DNA from: Streptomyces novaecaesareae
Lineage (GTDB): Bacteria > Actinomycetota > Actinomycetes > Streptomycetales > Streptomycetaceae
Length of the DNA: 58,102 nucleotides
Assembly: GCF_000716875.1 (NCBI RefSeq)
Contig: NZ_JNWQ01000080.1
Span: 1-58,102 of the forward strand
Direction of reading: 5' to 3'
Below the pieces are notes generated by a model, which did not search any database, was not told the DNA's origin, and saw nothing but the letters and a program-made list of their open reading frames with translations. Both the position numbers and the translations under genes were made by a program. Shown here in pieces: positions 15,451 through 22,545 of this stretch (positions are counted from its first letter, which is position 1; every line of letters starts with the position of its first letter).

Positions 15451-17061
15451 TCAGGCTGCGGGGATCTCGGGCAGGTCCGGGTCATCGCCGGGCGGGCCGA
15501 TCCGCGCCTCGCTGATGATCTTCCGGTCGTCACTGGTCAGGCAGCGCCCGGTGGCCAGGTCGAACTCCCAGTCGTGCAGTCGGCAGGTGAGGACGCCGTC
15601 CCGGTGGGATCCGAACCGGACCAGGTCCGCCTTGAGGTGCGGGCAGAGCCGCTGGACGACGTAGTCGCCGGCCCCGGCACGCTCCTCGGTCTGCTCCGAC
15701 TCCGCGTAGTAGCCCTCGACGTAGGACATCCGCTCGGTCGAGAGAGAGGCGAAGAAGGTGGTCACGAACTCGTTGAAGGGGCCCTTGCGGGCGGCCTTGA
15801 AGCGGCAGGAGAGGAAGAGCTCGTTGGCCCAGTCGGGGCAGCGCTCGGCGACCATCCGCTCCACCAGCGGCCGGGGCAGGGTGAAGCGGTAGCGGCACTC
15901 CTCGCCCTCCCAGCGGCGTACTCGGCGGTCCAGGAAGTCGAGGAGGATCTGTTCGGCGGGGGCGCCCTGGCCGTGCGGGCTGGTTGCTTCGTCCACCACC
16001 TCGACCAGGACGCGGCCGTTGATGCCGGCGCAGGTGCGGTCGGCGTGCCGCAGCAGCGGCTCCACCCAGTCCTGGAGCTCTCGCAGCAGGTCGGTGCGGG
16101 TGGTCGGCCAGTCCGCCTTCTCGGCGCGGATCCGGCCGGCACGGCGGGCCTGGTAGTCGCGCAGGTAGCCGGTCCGGTCGTCGCGGATCCGGGCGACCTC
16201 CCGCTCGTCGACCTGCTCGATCCGGCAGCTGCGGTCGGGCCCGAGTTCGGCCACGGTGCCGGGCAGCAGCAGGTGCGTGTTGGTCACGCCGTGCTCGCGC
16301 AGGAAGTCCAGGAAGACCCACTGGTCGGGGAAGATGTTGGAGGCGTCCCCGTCCAGGTCGTTGAGGTGGAACAGCTCCTCGTCGAGGAAGCAGGGCGGCC
16401 CGGCGAACGGGAAGACGTGCTCGGCACCGTACTGCTCGACGTAGTTCAGCGCGCGGGTCATGCCGTTGCGGCGCTTGCGGCGGCCGACGGTCTGCTTCAT
16501 CCGGTCGGGGAAGTCGTAGACCATCGGGTACCAGATCGCGCCGGAGTACTGGAGGAAGTGGCCGGCGAGCGGGCCGAATTCGCGGATCCGGGGCTCGTCG
16601 ACGGGGCGGGCGTCGTTCTGGTTGAGGATGCGCGTCCCGTTGTCGTCGACGAGGAGCGCGGAGTCGCCGATCGGGCCGTCGGTCGGTGAGGTGAGCGCGT
16701 TGACCATGACCCGGACGCCGCTGTGGAGTTCGGTCGGTTCGAGGTCGCGGGTCTGGACGAAGTGGCGGAACCCGAGGTCCTCCATGGCCGTGCGCAGGTC
16801 GCGGACCGGGTAGTCGGGGAGCAGGACGACGGTGTCCTTGGACATCCGGGTGCGCAGCCACTCGGCGTCGAAGTGGTCGTGGTGGAGGTGGGAGACGTAC
16901 AGGTACTCGGCGGCGTGCAGCCGGGCGGTGTCCATCGACTCGTTGTCGGGGAACGGGAACCACGAGGCGAAGAAGGCCGGGTTGAACCACGGGTCGCACA
17001 GGATGCGCCCGGCACTGGTCTCCACGAGCAGGCCGGCGTGGCCGACGGATGTGATGCGCAT
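15451..17061 (-). CDS. Metallo-beta-lactamase fold protein with C-terminal Rieske [2Fe-2S] domain
   Basis: 536 residues. The N-terminal half is an MBL fold of the UlaG/CMAH type: VGHAGLLVETSAGRILCDPW, then the metal motif HLHHDH (H58, H60, D62, H63), VLLPDY and a later PFAGPPCFLDEE. The C-terminus is a Rieske domain: CPH (C473, H475) and CRLH (C493, H496), 18 residues apart, with LHDWEFDLATGRCL. CMP-Neu5Ac hydroxylase joins the same two domains in the opposite order (Rieske first). The known logic is a Rieske cluster feeding electrons to a metal centre for oxidation. Here it opens the run of GT2, SDR and UbiA genes, so it may hydroxylate or oxidise a sugar or lipid-linked sugar. A MADS-like name cannot be given; function is unassigned. 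Confidence 0.88.
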   Translation of the reverse strand: MRITSVGHAGLLVETSAGRILCDPWFNPAFFASWFPFPDNESMDTARLHAAEYLYVSHLHHDHFDAEWLRTRMSKDTVVLLPDYPVRDLRTAMEDLGFRHFVQTRDLEPTELHSGVRVMVNALTSPTDGPIGDSALLVDDNGTRILNQNDARPVDEPRIREFGPLAGHFLQYSGAIWYPMVYDFPDRMKQTVGRRKRRNGMTRALNYVEQYGAEHVFPFAGPPCFLDEELFHLNDLDGDASNIFPDQWVFLDFLREHGVTNTHLLLPGTVAELGPDRSCRIEQVDEREVARIRDDRTGYLRDYQARRAGRIRAEKADWPTTRTDLLRELQDWVEPLLRHADRTCAGINGRVLVEVVDEATSPHGQGAPAEQILLDFLDRRVRRWEGEECRYRFTLPRPLVERMVAERCPDWANELFLSCRFKAARKGPFNEFVTTFFASLSTERMSYVEGYYAESEQTEERAGAGDYVVQRLCPHLKADLVRFGSHRDGVLTCRLHDWEFDLATGRCLTSDDRKIISEARIGPPGDDPDLPEIPAA

Positions 17062-17159
17062 GAGTCTCCAAGGTCAGTCGAGCGACGTCAGGAGGAAGCG
17101 GCCCGGGGGAGGCGGCCGGGGGGACGCAACGGCGGTGGGGGAGAAGGCCGTTGCGGCTG

Positions 17160-17480
17160 TCACGGGGATGCGGGCCGCGGGCCGGCGGACGGCCGGTCGA
17201 GCACCTTGAAGTCCGCGACGGCGAAGCCGGAGAGCACCAGCGGGGCATCGACGACCCGGTGGGCGATGGTGACGGCGCGGCTGACGGCATCGACCCGGTC
17301 GCAGCCGGCCAGGTAGAGCGTCAGGCGGATGCCCCGGTCGGTGACGTGGACGTGGGCGTGCTCGACGCCGTCGCGAGCGGACGTGACGCTGTCGAGGGCC
17401 GAGAGCGCGGCCCCGGCGGTCGGCCAGGCGTCCGCCGACACGCGCGCCGTGGCGGTCAGCAGGACGCCGACGAGGTGCAC
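17160..17480 (-). CDS. Small conserved-looking protein of unknown function
   Basis: 106 residues from a GTG at 17480; the frame is open further upstream but that part reads as noise. The body (HLVGVLLTATARVSADAW, then EHAHVHVTDRGIRLTLYLAG and DAVSRAVTIAHRVVDAPL) alternates strand and helix and could be a small alpha/beta sandwich. The ribosome site is weak (GGGAC), consistent with coupling to the 24-residue ORF that ends 35 bases upstream. Its stop is 98 bases before the MBL-Rieske ATG on the same strand. I do not recognise the family. Confidence 0.6.
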   Translation of the reverse strand: MHLVGVLLTATARVSADAWPTAGAALSALDSVTSARDGVEHAHVHVTDRGIRLTLYLAGCDRVDAVSRAVTIAHRVVDAPLVLSGFAVADFKVLDRPSAGPRPASP

Positions 17481-17515
17481 CGGAAGTCCCGGGGCGTGAG
17501 GGGGCCGACGGCCGG

Positions 17516-17590
17516 TCAGCCCCAGGAGAAGCCGTCGCCCACCGAGGCAGCGGAGGCGGCGGCTCGGGCAGGGTGCACGGAACTGGGCAT
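17516..17590 (-). CDS. 24-residue ORF heading the minus-strand cluster
   Basis: The ATG at 17590 has a near-ideal ribosome site (GAAGGA, 7-base spacing; CGAAGGACTTCGCC before ATG). The peptide starts MPSSVHPARA, has an Ala/Ser middle and ends VGDGFSWG. It lacks the runs of identical rare-codon residues expected of an attenuator leader peptide, and it is too polar for a signal peptide or membrane helix. The next gene begins 35 bases downstream. A C-terminal GDGFSWG after a bland leader could be the core of a small modified peptide, but no dedicated RiPP enzyme is recognisable. It is supported by the ribosome site and position only. Confidence 0.5.
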   Translation of the reverse strand: MPSSVHPARAAASAASVGDGFSWG

Positions 17591-17874
17591 GGCGAAGTCC
17601 TTCGGATCGACGTGGGGGATTCGGGCCGCATTCGTCCGCGGCCTCAGCGGCGACAAGATTCGCACGCACGTCGGAAGGAGCGCAGTGATCCAGGGGTGGC
17701 ACGAAACGCGTGGCACCTTCGGGCCAGCAGGCGGGGGAGGGGTGCGACCCCTGCTGAGCTGCGCGTCGTCCGGGCTTGGCCTGTTCCGGTCAGGTCGGAA
17801 GGTGTCAGCCCGCAGCCCCGGTCGAGCGTTCCACCATCCGGACAGGACGCCTGACGCTCCGCCACAATGGCGAC
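17591..17874. promoter_or_regulatory. Divergent intergenic region between the minus-strand cluster and the VOC gene
   Basis: 284 bases without a supported gene. It must hold the promoter of the 24-residue ORF/MBL-Rieske operon and that of the VOC gene. A 7-bp direct repeat GTGGCAC (17696-17702 and 17710-17716, 14-bp period) could be a binding site. CACAAT at 17866-17871 lies a few bases before the VOC ATG; it could be the -10 box of a leaderless or near-leaderless transcript. Confidence 0.35.
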
Positions 17875-18231
17875 ATGCTGACGATCGGCTCCCTCGTCCT
17901 CGGTGTCTCCGACATGCCCCGCGCGGTCGCGTTCTGGACGGCTGTCCTCGACTACGCCCCACGCGGCGGCCTCATCGAGGACGACTGGACGGTCCTCGTC
18001 CCCGCCGGAGGCGGCAGCGGCGTCCAACTCGCGCTCGGCCTCAGCGAGTCCCCCGTCCAGGAGCACCCACGAGTACATCTGGACCTCTACGCCGGCGACG
18101 CCGCCGACCAGGCCGCCGAGGTCGACCGCCTGGTCGCCCTCGGCGCGGGACGGGTCGACTGGGACCTCTACCCGGAGGACCCGGACTTCGTCGTCCTCGC
18201 CGACCCCAACACCTCTAACTCCTACTTCTGA
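17875..18231 (+). pseudogene. VOC (glyoxalase-fold) protein, 5' part of a gene split by the integrative element
   Basis: The ATG at 17875 begins LTIGSLVLGVSDMPRAVAFW, a VOC family N-terminus, and runs to residue 111 (DFVVLADP). The last residues NTSNSYF are encoded by the element. The missing chromosomal end lies at 27035-27082 and, joined at the shared GACCCC, gives LADPEGNRFCVIDTSRS, a textbook VOC C-terminus; the intact gene would have coded for 124 residues. Left as it is, the protein has 118 residues and lacks the final strand with its usual metal-ligand glutamate, so it is probably inactive while the element is integrated. Confidence 0.88.
18190..18225. other. attL of the serine-integrase element
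   Basis: The core GACCCC at 18202-18207 is followed by AACACCTCT, which mirrors GTGTTGGG at the other end. Left of the core is VOC coding sequence; right of it is element DNA. Confidence 0.8.
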
Positions 18232-18298
18232 GCATCCCGACAGCTCAGAGGCCTTACGAAGCCCCGCCCAGACGAACCCGGACGGGGCTGTGAGGGGT

Positions 18299-18448
18299 CT
18301 AGCGGGTCTTCGCCGGGGCGCAGGGGTTCCGGCACGCCCAGCGGACGTACGCCGGGCCGCTCATGCGGTCCACGATGCCGACAACCTTGCCATCAGCCGT
18401 CTTTGTGCCGCAGATGCAGCACCGGTGCGCCTTCGCGTCGTCAGCCAT
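18299..18448 (-). CDS. 49-residue Cys-rich (zinc-finger-like) protein of the element
   Basis: The ATG at 18448 overlaps the stop of the upstream 122-residue gene (ATGA), which supports translation. Sequence MADDAKAHRCCICGT, then RMSGPAYVRWACRNPCAPAKTR. Cysteines in a CCxC cluster and a later CxxxC pair could bind one zinc. Small proteins of this kind are common in actinomycete integrative elements. Function unknown. The last 100 bases up to attL carry nothing else. Confidence 0.6.
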   Translation of the reverse strand: MADDAKAHRCCICGTKTADGKVVGIVDRMSGPAYVRWACRNPCAPAKTR

Positions 18449-18816
18449 CACGCCACCGCCCCGGCAAGGGTGTGCGGCACGCCGGTCACTACGGTGTCGA
18501 GCCAGTGTTCCGGGTCGGGGAGGTCAAGTGCGGCGGCGAACGCTGCGGCCCGGCGGGCGCGGGTTGCGGCGGCTTCGGTGGCGTAGTGCTCGGTGTGAGC
18601 GATCACGTGTGCTCGGACCGGTTCCCACTCCGGCATGATCGTGCGGGCAATCACGTGCGGCGGGATCGGCTGCCGGAAGCCGGAGCACAGCGGCAGGGTG
18701 TTCGCGGGACGCTGCGGGGCGGCTTCCCTTTGGTCCCACGACGTACGGTGCCTTCCGCGTGCCGGCAGTAGCGCGCGCAACGCCCAGAGGAATGCCAGGA
18801 CGATAAGCTGAGTCAT
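18448..18816 (-). CDS. 122-residue hypothetical protein with N-terminal membrane helix
   Basis: Starts MTQLIVLAFLWALRALLPARGR, a short hydrophobic helix, followed by a polar body and an Ala/Arg-rich helix (ATEAAATRARRAAAFAAALDL). AAGGAGCG, 4 bases before the ATG, is a good ribosome site. Coupled by ATGA overlap to the 49-residue protein. Divergent from the short GntR gene across an operator-like inverted repeat. I do not recognise the family. Confidence 0.6.
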   Translation of the reverse strand: MTQLIVLAFLWALRALLPARGRHRTSWDQREAAPQRPANTLPLCSGFRQPIPPHVIARTIMPEWEPVRAHVIAHTEHYATEAAATRARRAAAFAAALDLPDPEHWLDTVVTGVPHTLAGAVA

Positions 18817-18908
18817 GTCGTCGCTCCTTGAAAGCGTCGGCCATCCCCGGGACGAATCAGCGGCTGCAACCGCCTCGTCGCCGGGCTTCCTATTGGGTCG
18901 ACCTTACT

Positions 18909-18924
18909 AGGGGTCCCTACCCCT
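18909..18924. promoter_or_regulatory. Inverted repeat between divergent element genes (possible GntR operator)
   Basis: AGGGGT-CCCT-ACCCCT, perfect 6-base arms, in the 169-base gap between the 122-residue gene (minus) and the short GntR gene (plus). Position suits autoregulation by the GntR protein. Confidence 0.45.
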
Positions 18925-18985
18925 GTCTATCACCCCCTATGGTGCCCGATTCCCGTCAGCGTCCGCCGACGATTACCTTCATGGC

Positions 18986-19216
18986 ATGGAGTTCGACCCG
19001 ACCCGCCCCAAGTGGCGACAGATCCGCGACGAGATCGCCCGCAAGATCGAGAGTGGCGAGTACCCGCCTGGCTATCTCATTTCGGCAGTGCAACTCGAAC
19101 GGGACTTCGGAGTAGCGCGAGCGACCGTCCAGAAGGTCACGGCGGCGCTTCGCATGGACGGGCTGATCCGGACCGAGACCGGGATGGGGAGCTTCGTGAC
19201 GGACCGTACGGAGTAG
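18986..19216 (+). CDS. Short GntR-family regulator (winged helix only)
   Basis: 76 residues that are essentially one GntR winged helix: WRQIRDEIARKIESGEYPPGYL, then QLERDFGVARATVQKVTAALRMDGLIRTETGMGSFV. There is no effector domain. No strong ribosome site precedes the ATG at 18986 (another ATG lies at 18981 in a different frame), so a leaderless start is possible. Stand-alone GntR DNA-binding domains are typical of actinomycete integrative elements. It probably controls the divergent 122/49-residue operon and itself. Confidence 0.8.
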   Translation: MEFDPTRPKWRQIRDEIARKIESGEYPPGYLISAVQLERDFGVARATVQKVTAALRMDGLIRTETGMGSFVTDRTE

Positions 19217-19266
19217 CCCCACCCAGGCGAACCCGGACAGGGCAGGGAAGAACGCGGGTGGCGCCT

Positions 19267-19572
19267 TCAGTTCCTACGGTGCCGTCCGCTCCCCTTCCGC
19301 AGCAGCGCAACGGGGGTGTCATCCTGCGGCGAAACGGGGTCGGCGCCCCGCCGGACGATGACCGAGTAAGCCTCTGAGTAGTTGGCGGCCACGCCTACCG
19401 GCTGCCACTCCGACCCGTCCCACTCGACCACCAGACGGGGCGTGTCCTGAAAGAGAAGACCGTGCCGGGCCCCGGGGTCCAGGACCATGGCGTCCCGGGT
19501 GCCCGGCGGGCGGTGCCGGTTGTTCCGAGCGGCGTACCAGTCGGACACGGTTTCGTCGTCGGGTTCGAGCAC
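19267..19572 (-). CDS. DUF6087-like hypothetical protein
   Basis: 101 residues from GTG at 19572 with AAGGA just upstream. The text EPDDETVSDWYAARNNRHRPPG near the start and RLVVEWDGSEWQPVGVAANYSEA in the middle resemble DUF6087 proteins, which are small, of unknown function and frequent in actinomycete mobile elements. Assignment is from memory of the family pattern. Same strand as the small Cys protein and JmjC gene that precede it. Confidence 0.55.
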   Translation of the reverse strand: MLEPDDETVSDWYAARNNRHRPPGTRDAMVLDPGARHGLLFQDTPRLVVEWDGSEWQPVGVAANYSEAYSVIVRRGADPVSPQDDTPVALLRKGSGRHRRN

Positions 19573-19606
19573 GGGTCCTTACCTCTCCCTCGCCGTCCCT
19601 CAGAGG

Positions 19607-19867
19607 CTAGTGGCCAACGCCGTTCGGCGGTAAGGGCCAACCGAGCAAGGCGAACGGGGCCCGCGTCTCCAGAGCCTTCGAGTACTCGTTCCCGTCAAAC
19701 TCGACGTACTCCGTGATCGGATCTTGTGCCGCGTACAGCATCGCAAGGGCACAGTCGAGACAGAAGTCACGGCCGGTGTCGAGGTCCCGAAGATTGGCGT
19801 AGTTCTGGCACCCGTCCCACTGGCACATCCGCCGGTGCCTGCCGCTGGTAGCCCGATCCACGCCCAT
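19607..19867 (-). CDS. 86-residue Cys-containing hypothetical protein
   Basis: I chose the ATG at 19867 (GGGGAA 11 bases upstream); an ATG at 19828 would give 73 residues beginning MCQWDGCQNYANLRD. The core has CxxxxC and FCLDCA, four cysteines that could bind a metal, then ITEYVEFDGNEYSKALE. It follows the JmjC gene by 23 bases and is probably in its operon. Function unknown. Confidence 0.55.
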   Translation of the reverse strand: MGVDRATSGRHRRMCQWDGCQNYANLRDLDTGRDFCLDCALAMLYAAQDPITEYVEFDGNEYSKALETRAPFALLGWPLPPNGVGH

Positions 19868-19890
19868 CCCGGCAGTGTTCCCCAACACCC

Positions 19891-20760
19891 CTACTGCGGC
19901 GTCCCGTGGTAGATGGACATCCGTTGCGCGGATCGGAGCTTCGCCCCGAGCTCCTCCGCCGACTGGTCGGTCACCCACTTCACCAGCGTCGAACGAAGGT
20001 GTTCTGCGAGGGCCTCGAAGTCGGCACCCGCAAGGTTCGGAGGCAAGGCGCCGCGCAGCTCCACCGACTCCCCGCCGGCTTCCAGCAGCTTTTGCAGCGC
20101 CCAGTGTTCGGTGAGCAGCTGCACGCCGAACGTGAGGTGGAGACTGTGTTGATCAGGGCCGGTCCGACCCGCGTGAACCCATCCGCGCGGAATGAAGAGA
20201 ACCTGGCCGGCCGTCAGGTTGAACTCGTAGTCGGGATCCGTCGCCTCGAAGCGTTCCTTGTCCTCCGGAGCGAACCCGATCCGCGACCAGTTGTGGTGGC
20301 GGTGTTCCAGCGGGTCCGTGAACGTCGGCCGAAAGATCCGCCACAACTTCGCCCCTTCGGTCTGGGCGATAAGCACATTGTGGCAGTCCCAGTGCCACCC
20401 AAACCCCTGAGCCTCACCAGCGGGGGTGAGGTAGAGATTTCCGGTGATCGGGTGGCCAAGCTGCCTGGCCAGGTCCTTGCAGAAAGCCACGATCGGCGGG
20501 TAGCTCTCGTGCAGCCCGTTGCAGACGAGCGTGTCCGTGGGGTGGTCGGCGGAGGCACGTTCGGCGGTCAGAACCCCGCTGCGGACCATGCCGTAGCTGT
20601 AGGGGCGGATGTCCGGGTCCGCCAGGATCTCCCGCGCCGCTTGGCGGGTGGCGAGGAGTTGAAGGTCAGCGGCGTCCCGGTCGTACACCGTGGGCACCGT
20701 GGGCCACCCGGTCCGGAAGGCGTTCGGGTCGGTGGCCAGCCTTGAAAGCGCGGTCTGCAC
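19891..20760 (-). CDS. JmjC/cupin-type Fe(II)/2-oxoglutarate oxygenase
   Basis: 289 residues from a GTG with AAAGGAG 7 bases upstream (an in-frame start 45 bases earlier lacks one). The cupin_4/JmjC core shows NLYLTPAG, HWDCHNVLIAQTEGAKLWRIF with metal ligands H123 and D125, and IPRGWVHAG with the third ligand H196, then HLTFGVQ. The C-terminal 70 residues are helical (LVKWVTDQSAEELGAKLR). The family includes ribosomal-protein and peptide hydroxylases. The upstream small gene is separated by a strong hairpin, which would make this gene the lowly expressed member of a pair. Cargo of the element; substrate unknown. Confidence 0.85.
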   Translation of the reverse strand: MQTALSRLATDPNAFRTGWPTVPTVYDRDAADLQLLATRQAAREILADPDIRPYSYGMVRSGVLTAERASADHPTDTLVCNGLHESYPPIVAFCKDLARQLGHPITGNLYLTPAGEAQGFGWHWDCHNVLIAQTEGAKLWRIFRPTFTDPLEHRHHNWSRIGFAPEDKERFEATDPDYEFNLTAGQVLFIPRGWVHAGRTGPDQHSLHLTFGVQLLTEHWALQKLLEAGGESVELRGALPPNLAGADFEALAEHLRSTLVKWVTDQSAEELGAKLRSAQRMSIYHGTPQ

Positions 20761-20788
20761 GGCGGTGCTCCTTTCTCGTAGGGTGGGA

Positions 20789-20827
20789 AGGGGCGACCGC
20801 CCCACCTGAATTGGGGCGGTCGCCTCT
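20789..20827 (-). terminator. Attenuator-type hairpin between the DUF397-like and JmjC genes
   Basis: Arms 20789-20804 and 20812-20827 pair at 15 of 16 positions with loop CCTGAAT. It lies 22 bases after the stop of the 79-residue gene and 28 bases before the JmjC GTG, as expected for partial read-through. Confidence 0.75.
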
Positions 20828-20848
20828 CACTCACTCACTGCTGATGTG

Positions 20849-21088
20849 TCAGGCGCCGATCAGGCCGTCGTACTGGCCGGCGGCGAAGGCGTCACGCAGC
20901 TTGCGCAGCTCACAGGGGGTGCCGGTGATCACGGCCTTGTCGTTGTCGATGTTGGCGATGGCCACCAGGCCGTTACCGGCGTCGGCGACGGCGAAGCACT
21001 GGACCTGGTCGTCCAGCTGGCTCTGCATCGCCACCGACCACTCCAGGTCGGGGTGCGACGCGGGGTTGAAGTCCAGGGACTCGCTCAT
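20849..21088 (-). CDS. 79-residue DUF397-like small protein
   Basis: An ATG with the excellent site AGAGGAGG 8 bases upstream. The order W..., CFAVADAGNGLVAIANID, VITGTPCELRKLRDAFAAGQYD follows the DUF397 plan (Trp, Cys-x-VA, short strand, then a helix that ends GEFD-like), but it is diverged and has no XRE partner beside it. Instead it sits before the JmjC oxygenase behind an attenuator. It could be an unusual regulator or a protein substrate of the oxygenase. Both are inferences; the gene itself is secure. Confidence 0.7.
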   Translation of the reverse strand: MSESLDFNPASHPDLEWSVAMQSQLDDQVQCFAVADAGNGLVAIANIDNDKAVITGTPCELRKLRDAFAAGQYDGLIGA

Positions 21089-21409
21089 GAGCGTTCCTCC
21101 TCTTGTTCGTGCGCACGGCGGGCGCCGTGCCGGTTTGGCAGTGCGACCGGGAACGTTCTTCCCGGGTTGTGCAGCCCGTTTCCGGCCGGGATCGCTTGGC
21201 AGTGAAGCCGGTCGGAACGGGAGTCGATGGGTGCTACTCGGGATGCCGGGGGATCACCTGGGCGCGTTCGTCACGGATGATCTGTCGGCGCCGGGGGCTG
21301 AACAGCGTGACGGGCAACATGAATTGGAGCTTTAGGCCCCAGAACATTTGAACCGTGACCACCGGATGGGTAAGCCGATGAAGCCACAGTCGGCAGCAGG
21401 ATCGACCGA
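21089..21409. promoter_or_regulatory. Noncoding gap holding the promoter region of the DUF397-like/JmjC operon
   Basis: No supported gene. An inverted repeat CCGGGAA-CGTTC-TTCCCGG (21147-21165), which includes the palindrome GAACGTTC, lies about 60 bases upstream of the 79-residue gene and could be its operator. The rest is unremarkable. Confidence 0.45.
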
Positions 21410-21616
21410 TCACGCGGCGGCCTGGGCGACGACGTTCCGGGGGCGCTTCCGGCCGCAGACCTGAACGATGGGCTCGTCCGGGTGCGTCAGCGCGTAGTCC
21501 GGCGGCAGCAGGTAGCCGAACCGGCGACAGTCGCACGTCCACGTACTGATGCCGTCCGTGCCTACGGTGCCGCTGATCGACTCGCCGCACACACACTTTC
21601 CCGCCGTGACCTGCAT
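21410..21616 (-). CDS. 68-residue Cys-rich small protein
   Basis: The ATG at 21616 follows GAGGGAG by 5 bases. Starts MQVTAGKCVCGESISG, then WTCDCRRFGYLLPPDYALTH and VQVCGRKRP. The two CxC pairs plus a later Cys suggest a small zinc ribbon. It is divergent from the GntR-UTRA gene, and the operator repeats at 21668-21728 lie between them, so the same regulator may control it. Function unknown. Confidence 0.6.
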   Translation of the reverse strand: MQVTAGKCVCGESISGTVGTDGISTWTCDCRRFGYLLPPDYALTHPDEPIVQVCGRKRPRNVVAQAAA

Positions 21617-21667
21617 GCATGCTCCCTCGGGCCAAGACCGACCGCCGACGTCATGACGGTCAGTCAG

Positions 21668-21728
21668 TGAACTAGTCCAGGATGAAGAGTGGCCTAGTTC
21701 AGCCGCTACGGTTGCGAGTGAACTAGTC
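21668..21728. promoter_or_regulatory. Three operator-like TGAACTAG repeats in the divergent promoter region
   Basis: TGAACTAGTCCAG at 21668-21680, its inverse CTAGTTCA at 21694-21701, and TGAACTAGTC at 21719-21728. The outer copies are direct repeats 51 bp apart. They lie between the 68-residue gene and the GntR-UTRA gene, and ACTAGTCCAG recurs upstream of the integrase at 27015. Confidence 0.65.
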
Positions 21729-21769
21729 TGCTCAAACGGGGGGCGCCCACCGAGCGGAAGCGAGCGAAC

Positions 21770-22498
21770 ATGCCGAGCAAGACGCCGAAAACGTGGTCTG
21801 TGATCGCAGACCACTTCCGTCAGCGGATCCTGTCGGGGGAACTGGAGCCGGGCGCGAAGCTGCCCAGCAACAAGGAGATCGCCGGCCGCTGGAACGTCGC
21901 CGTGGCCACGGTCAGCCGGTCACTTCAGCACCTACAGGTGGAGGGCTATCTGCGCACTTCACCGCGCGGGACATTCGTCGCGGATGATCCACGTGTGAGC
22001 GCCAGCAGCCGGGATCGCCTCGCCCGGGTGCAGAGGGTCCAGTCCAGCCTCATGGAGGGCGAGACCAGCCGGGTAACGGCTGCCGAACTCGTCATTCCGC
22101 CGCTCTACGTCGCGGATCTCTTCGATCTGGAGCACGGCGCCCAGCTGGTGCGTCGCGAGTACATCGCTGGGCGCGGCAAGTCTCGAACCCTCTTCGCGGT
22201 GTCTTGGTACCCCGCGCACTTCGCCGCACTTGTGCCCGACTTGCTCAACACGGCTCCGGGACGGAACGACGGAATCACGGCGCGAGTCCTCGAAGCCACT
22301 GGTCGAACCATCACGGCGGCACGCGACGACATGCACGCGCGCACGGCAGACCAGCGCGAAGCCGCCGCCCTGGCGGTACCGGTCGGCAGCTCGATCCTGG
22401 CTCTCGTCCACCGCTGGTCGGACGACGAAGGGTTGATCGAGTACACGGAGGCTTGCCTGCCTCCCCGGTTCACCATCGGCTACGAGTACACGCCCTAG
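21770..22498 (+). CDS. GntR-family regulator with UTRA effector domain
   Basis: 242 residues. N-terminal winged helix (WSVIADHFRQRILSGELEPG, LPSNKEIAGRWNVAVATVSRSLQHLQVEGYL) and a C-terminal UTRA domain of about 150 residues (VRREYIAG, TLFAVSWYPAHF, ERPY-like EYTEACLPP). This is the HutC/KorSA type that represses actinomycete integrative-element genes. Three operator-like sites precede it and one lies in front of the integrase, so it probably represses itself and excision/integration. What ligand the UTRA domain would bind is unknown. A strong terminator follows. Confidence 0.9.
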   Translation: MPSKTPKTWSVIADHFRQRILSGELEPGAKLPSNKEIAGRWNVAVATVSRSLQHLQVEGYLRTSPRGTFVADDPRVSASSRDRLARVQRVQSSLMEGETSRVTAAELVIPPLYVADLFDLEHGAQLVRREYIAGRGKSRTLFAVSWYPAHFAALVPDLLNTAPGRNDGITARVLEATGRTITAARDDMHARTADQREAAALAVPVGSSILALVHRWSDDEGLIEYTEACLPPRFTIGYEYTP

Positions 22499-22517
22499 GC
22501 TGACCCGGAACGCAGAA

Positions 22518-22545
22518 AGACCCCAGCGGGAATCCGCTGGGGTCT
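22518..22545 (+). terminator. Rho-independent terminator of the GntR-UTRA gene
   Basis: Perfect 12-base arms (22518-22529 and 22534-22545) around GAAT, followed by a T-rich stretch (CTTTGCTCTTT), 20 bases after the stop. The next 230 bases to 22777 hold no supported gene. Confidence 0.9.

Noticed and set aside
17160..17702. Long version (180 codons) of the 106-residue protein
   Set aside because: The first 74 codons overlap the well-supported 24-residue ORF in another frame and are Arg/Pro noise.
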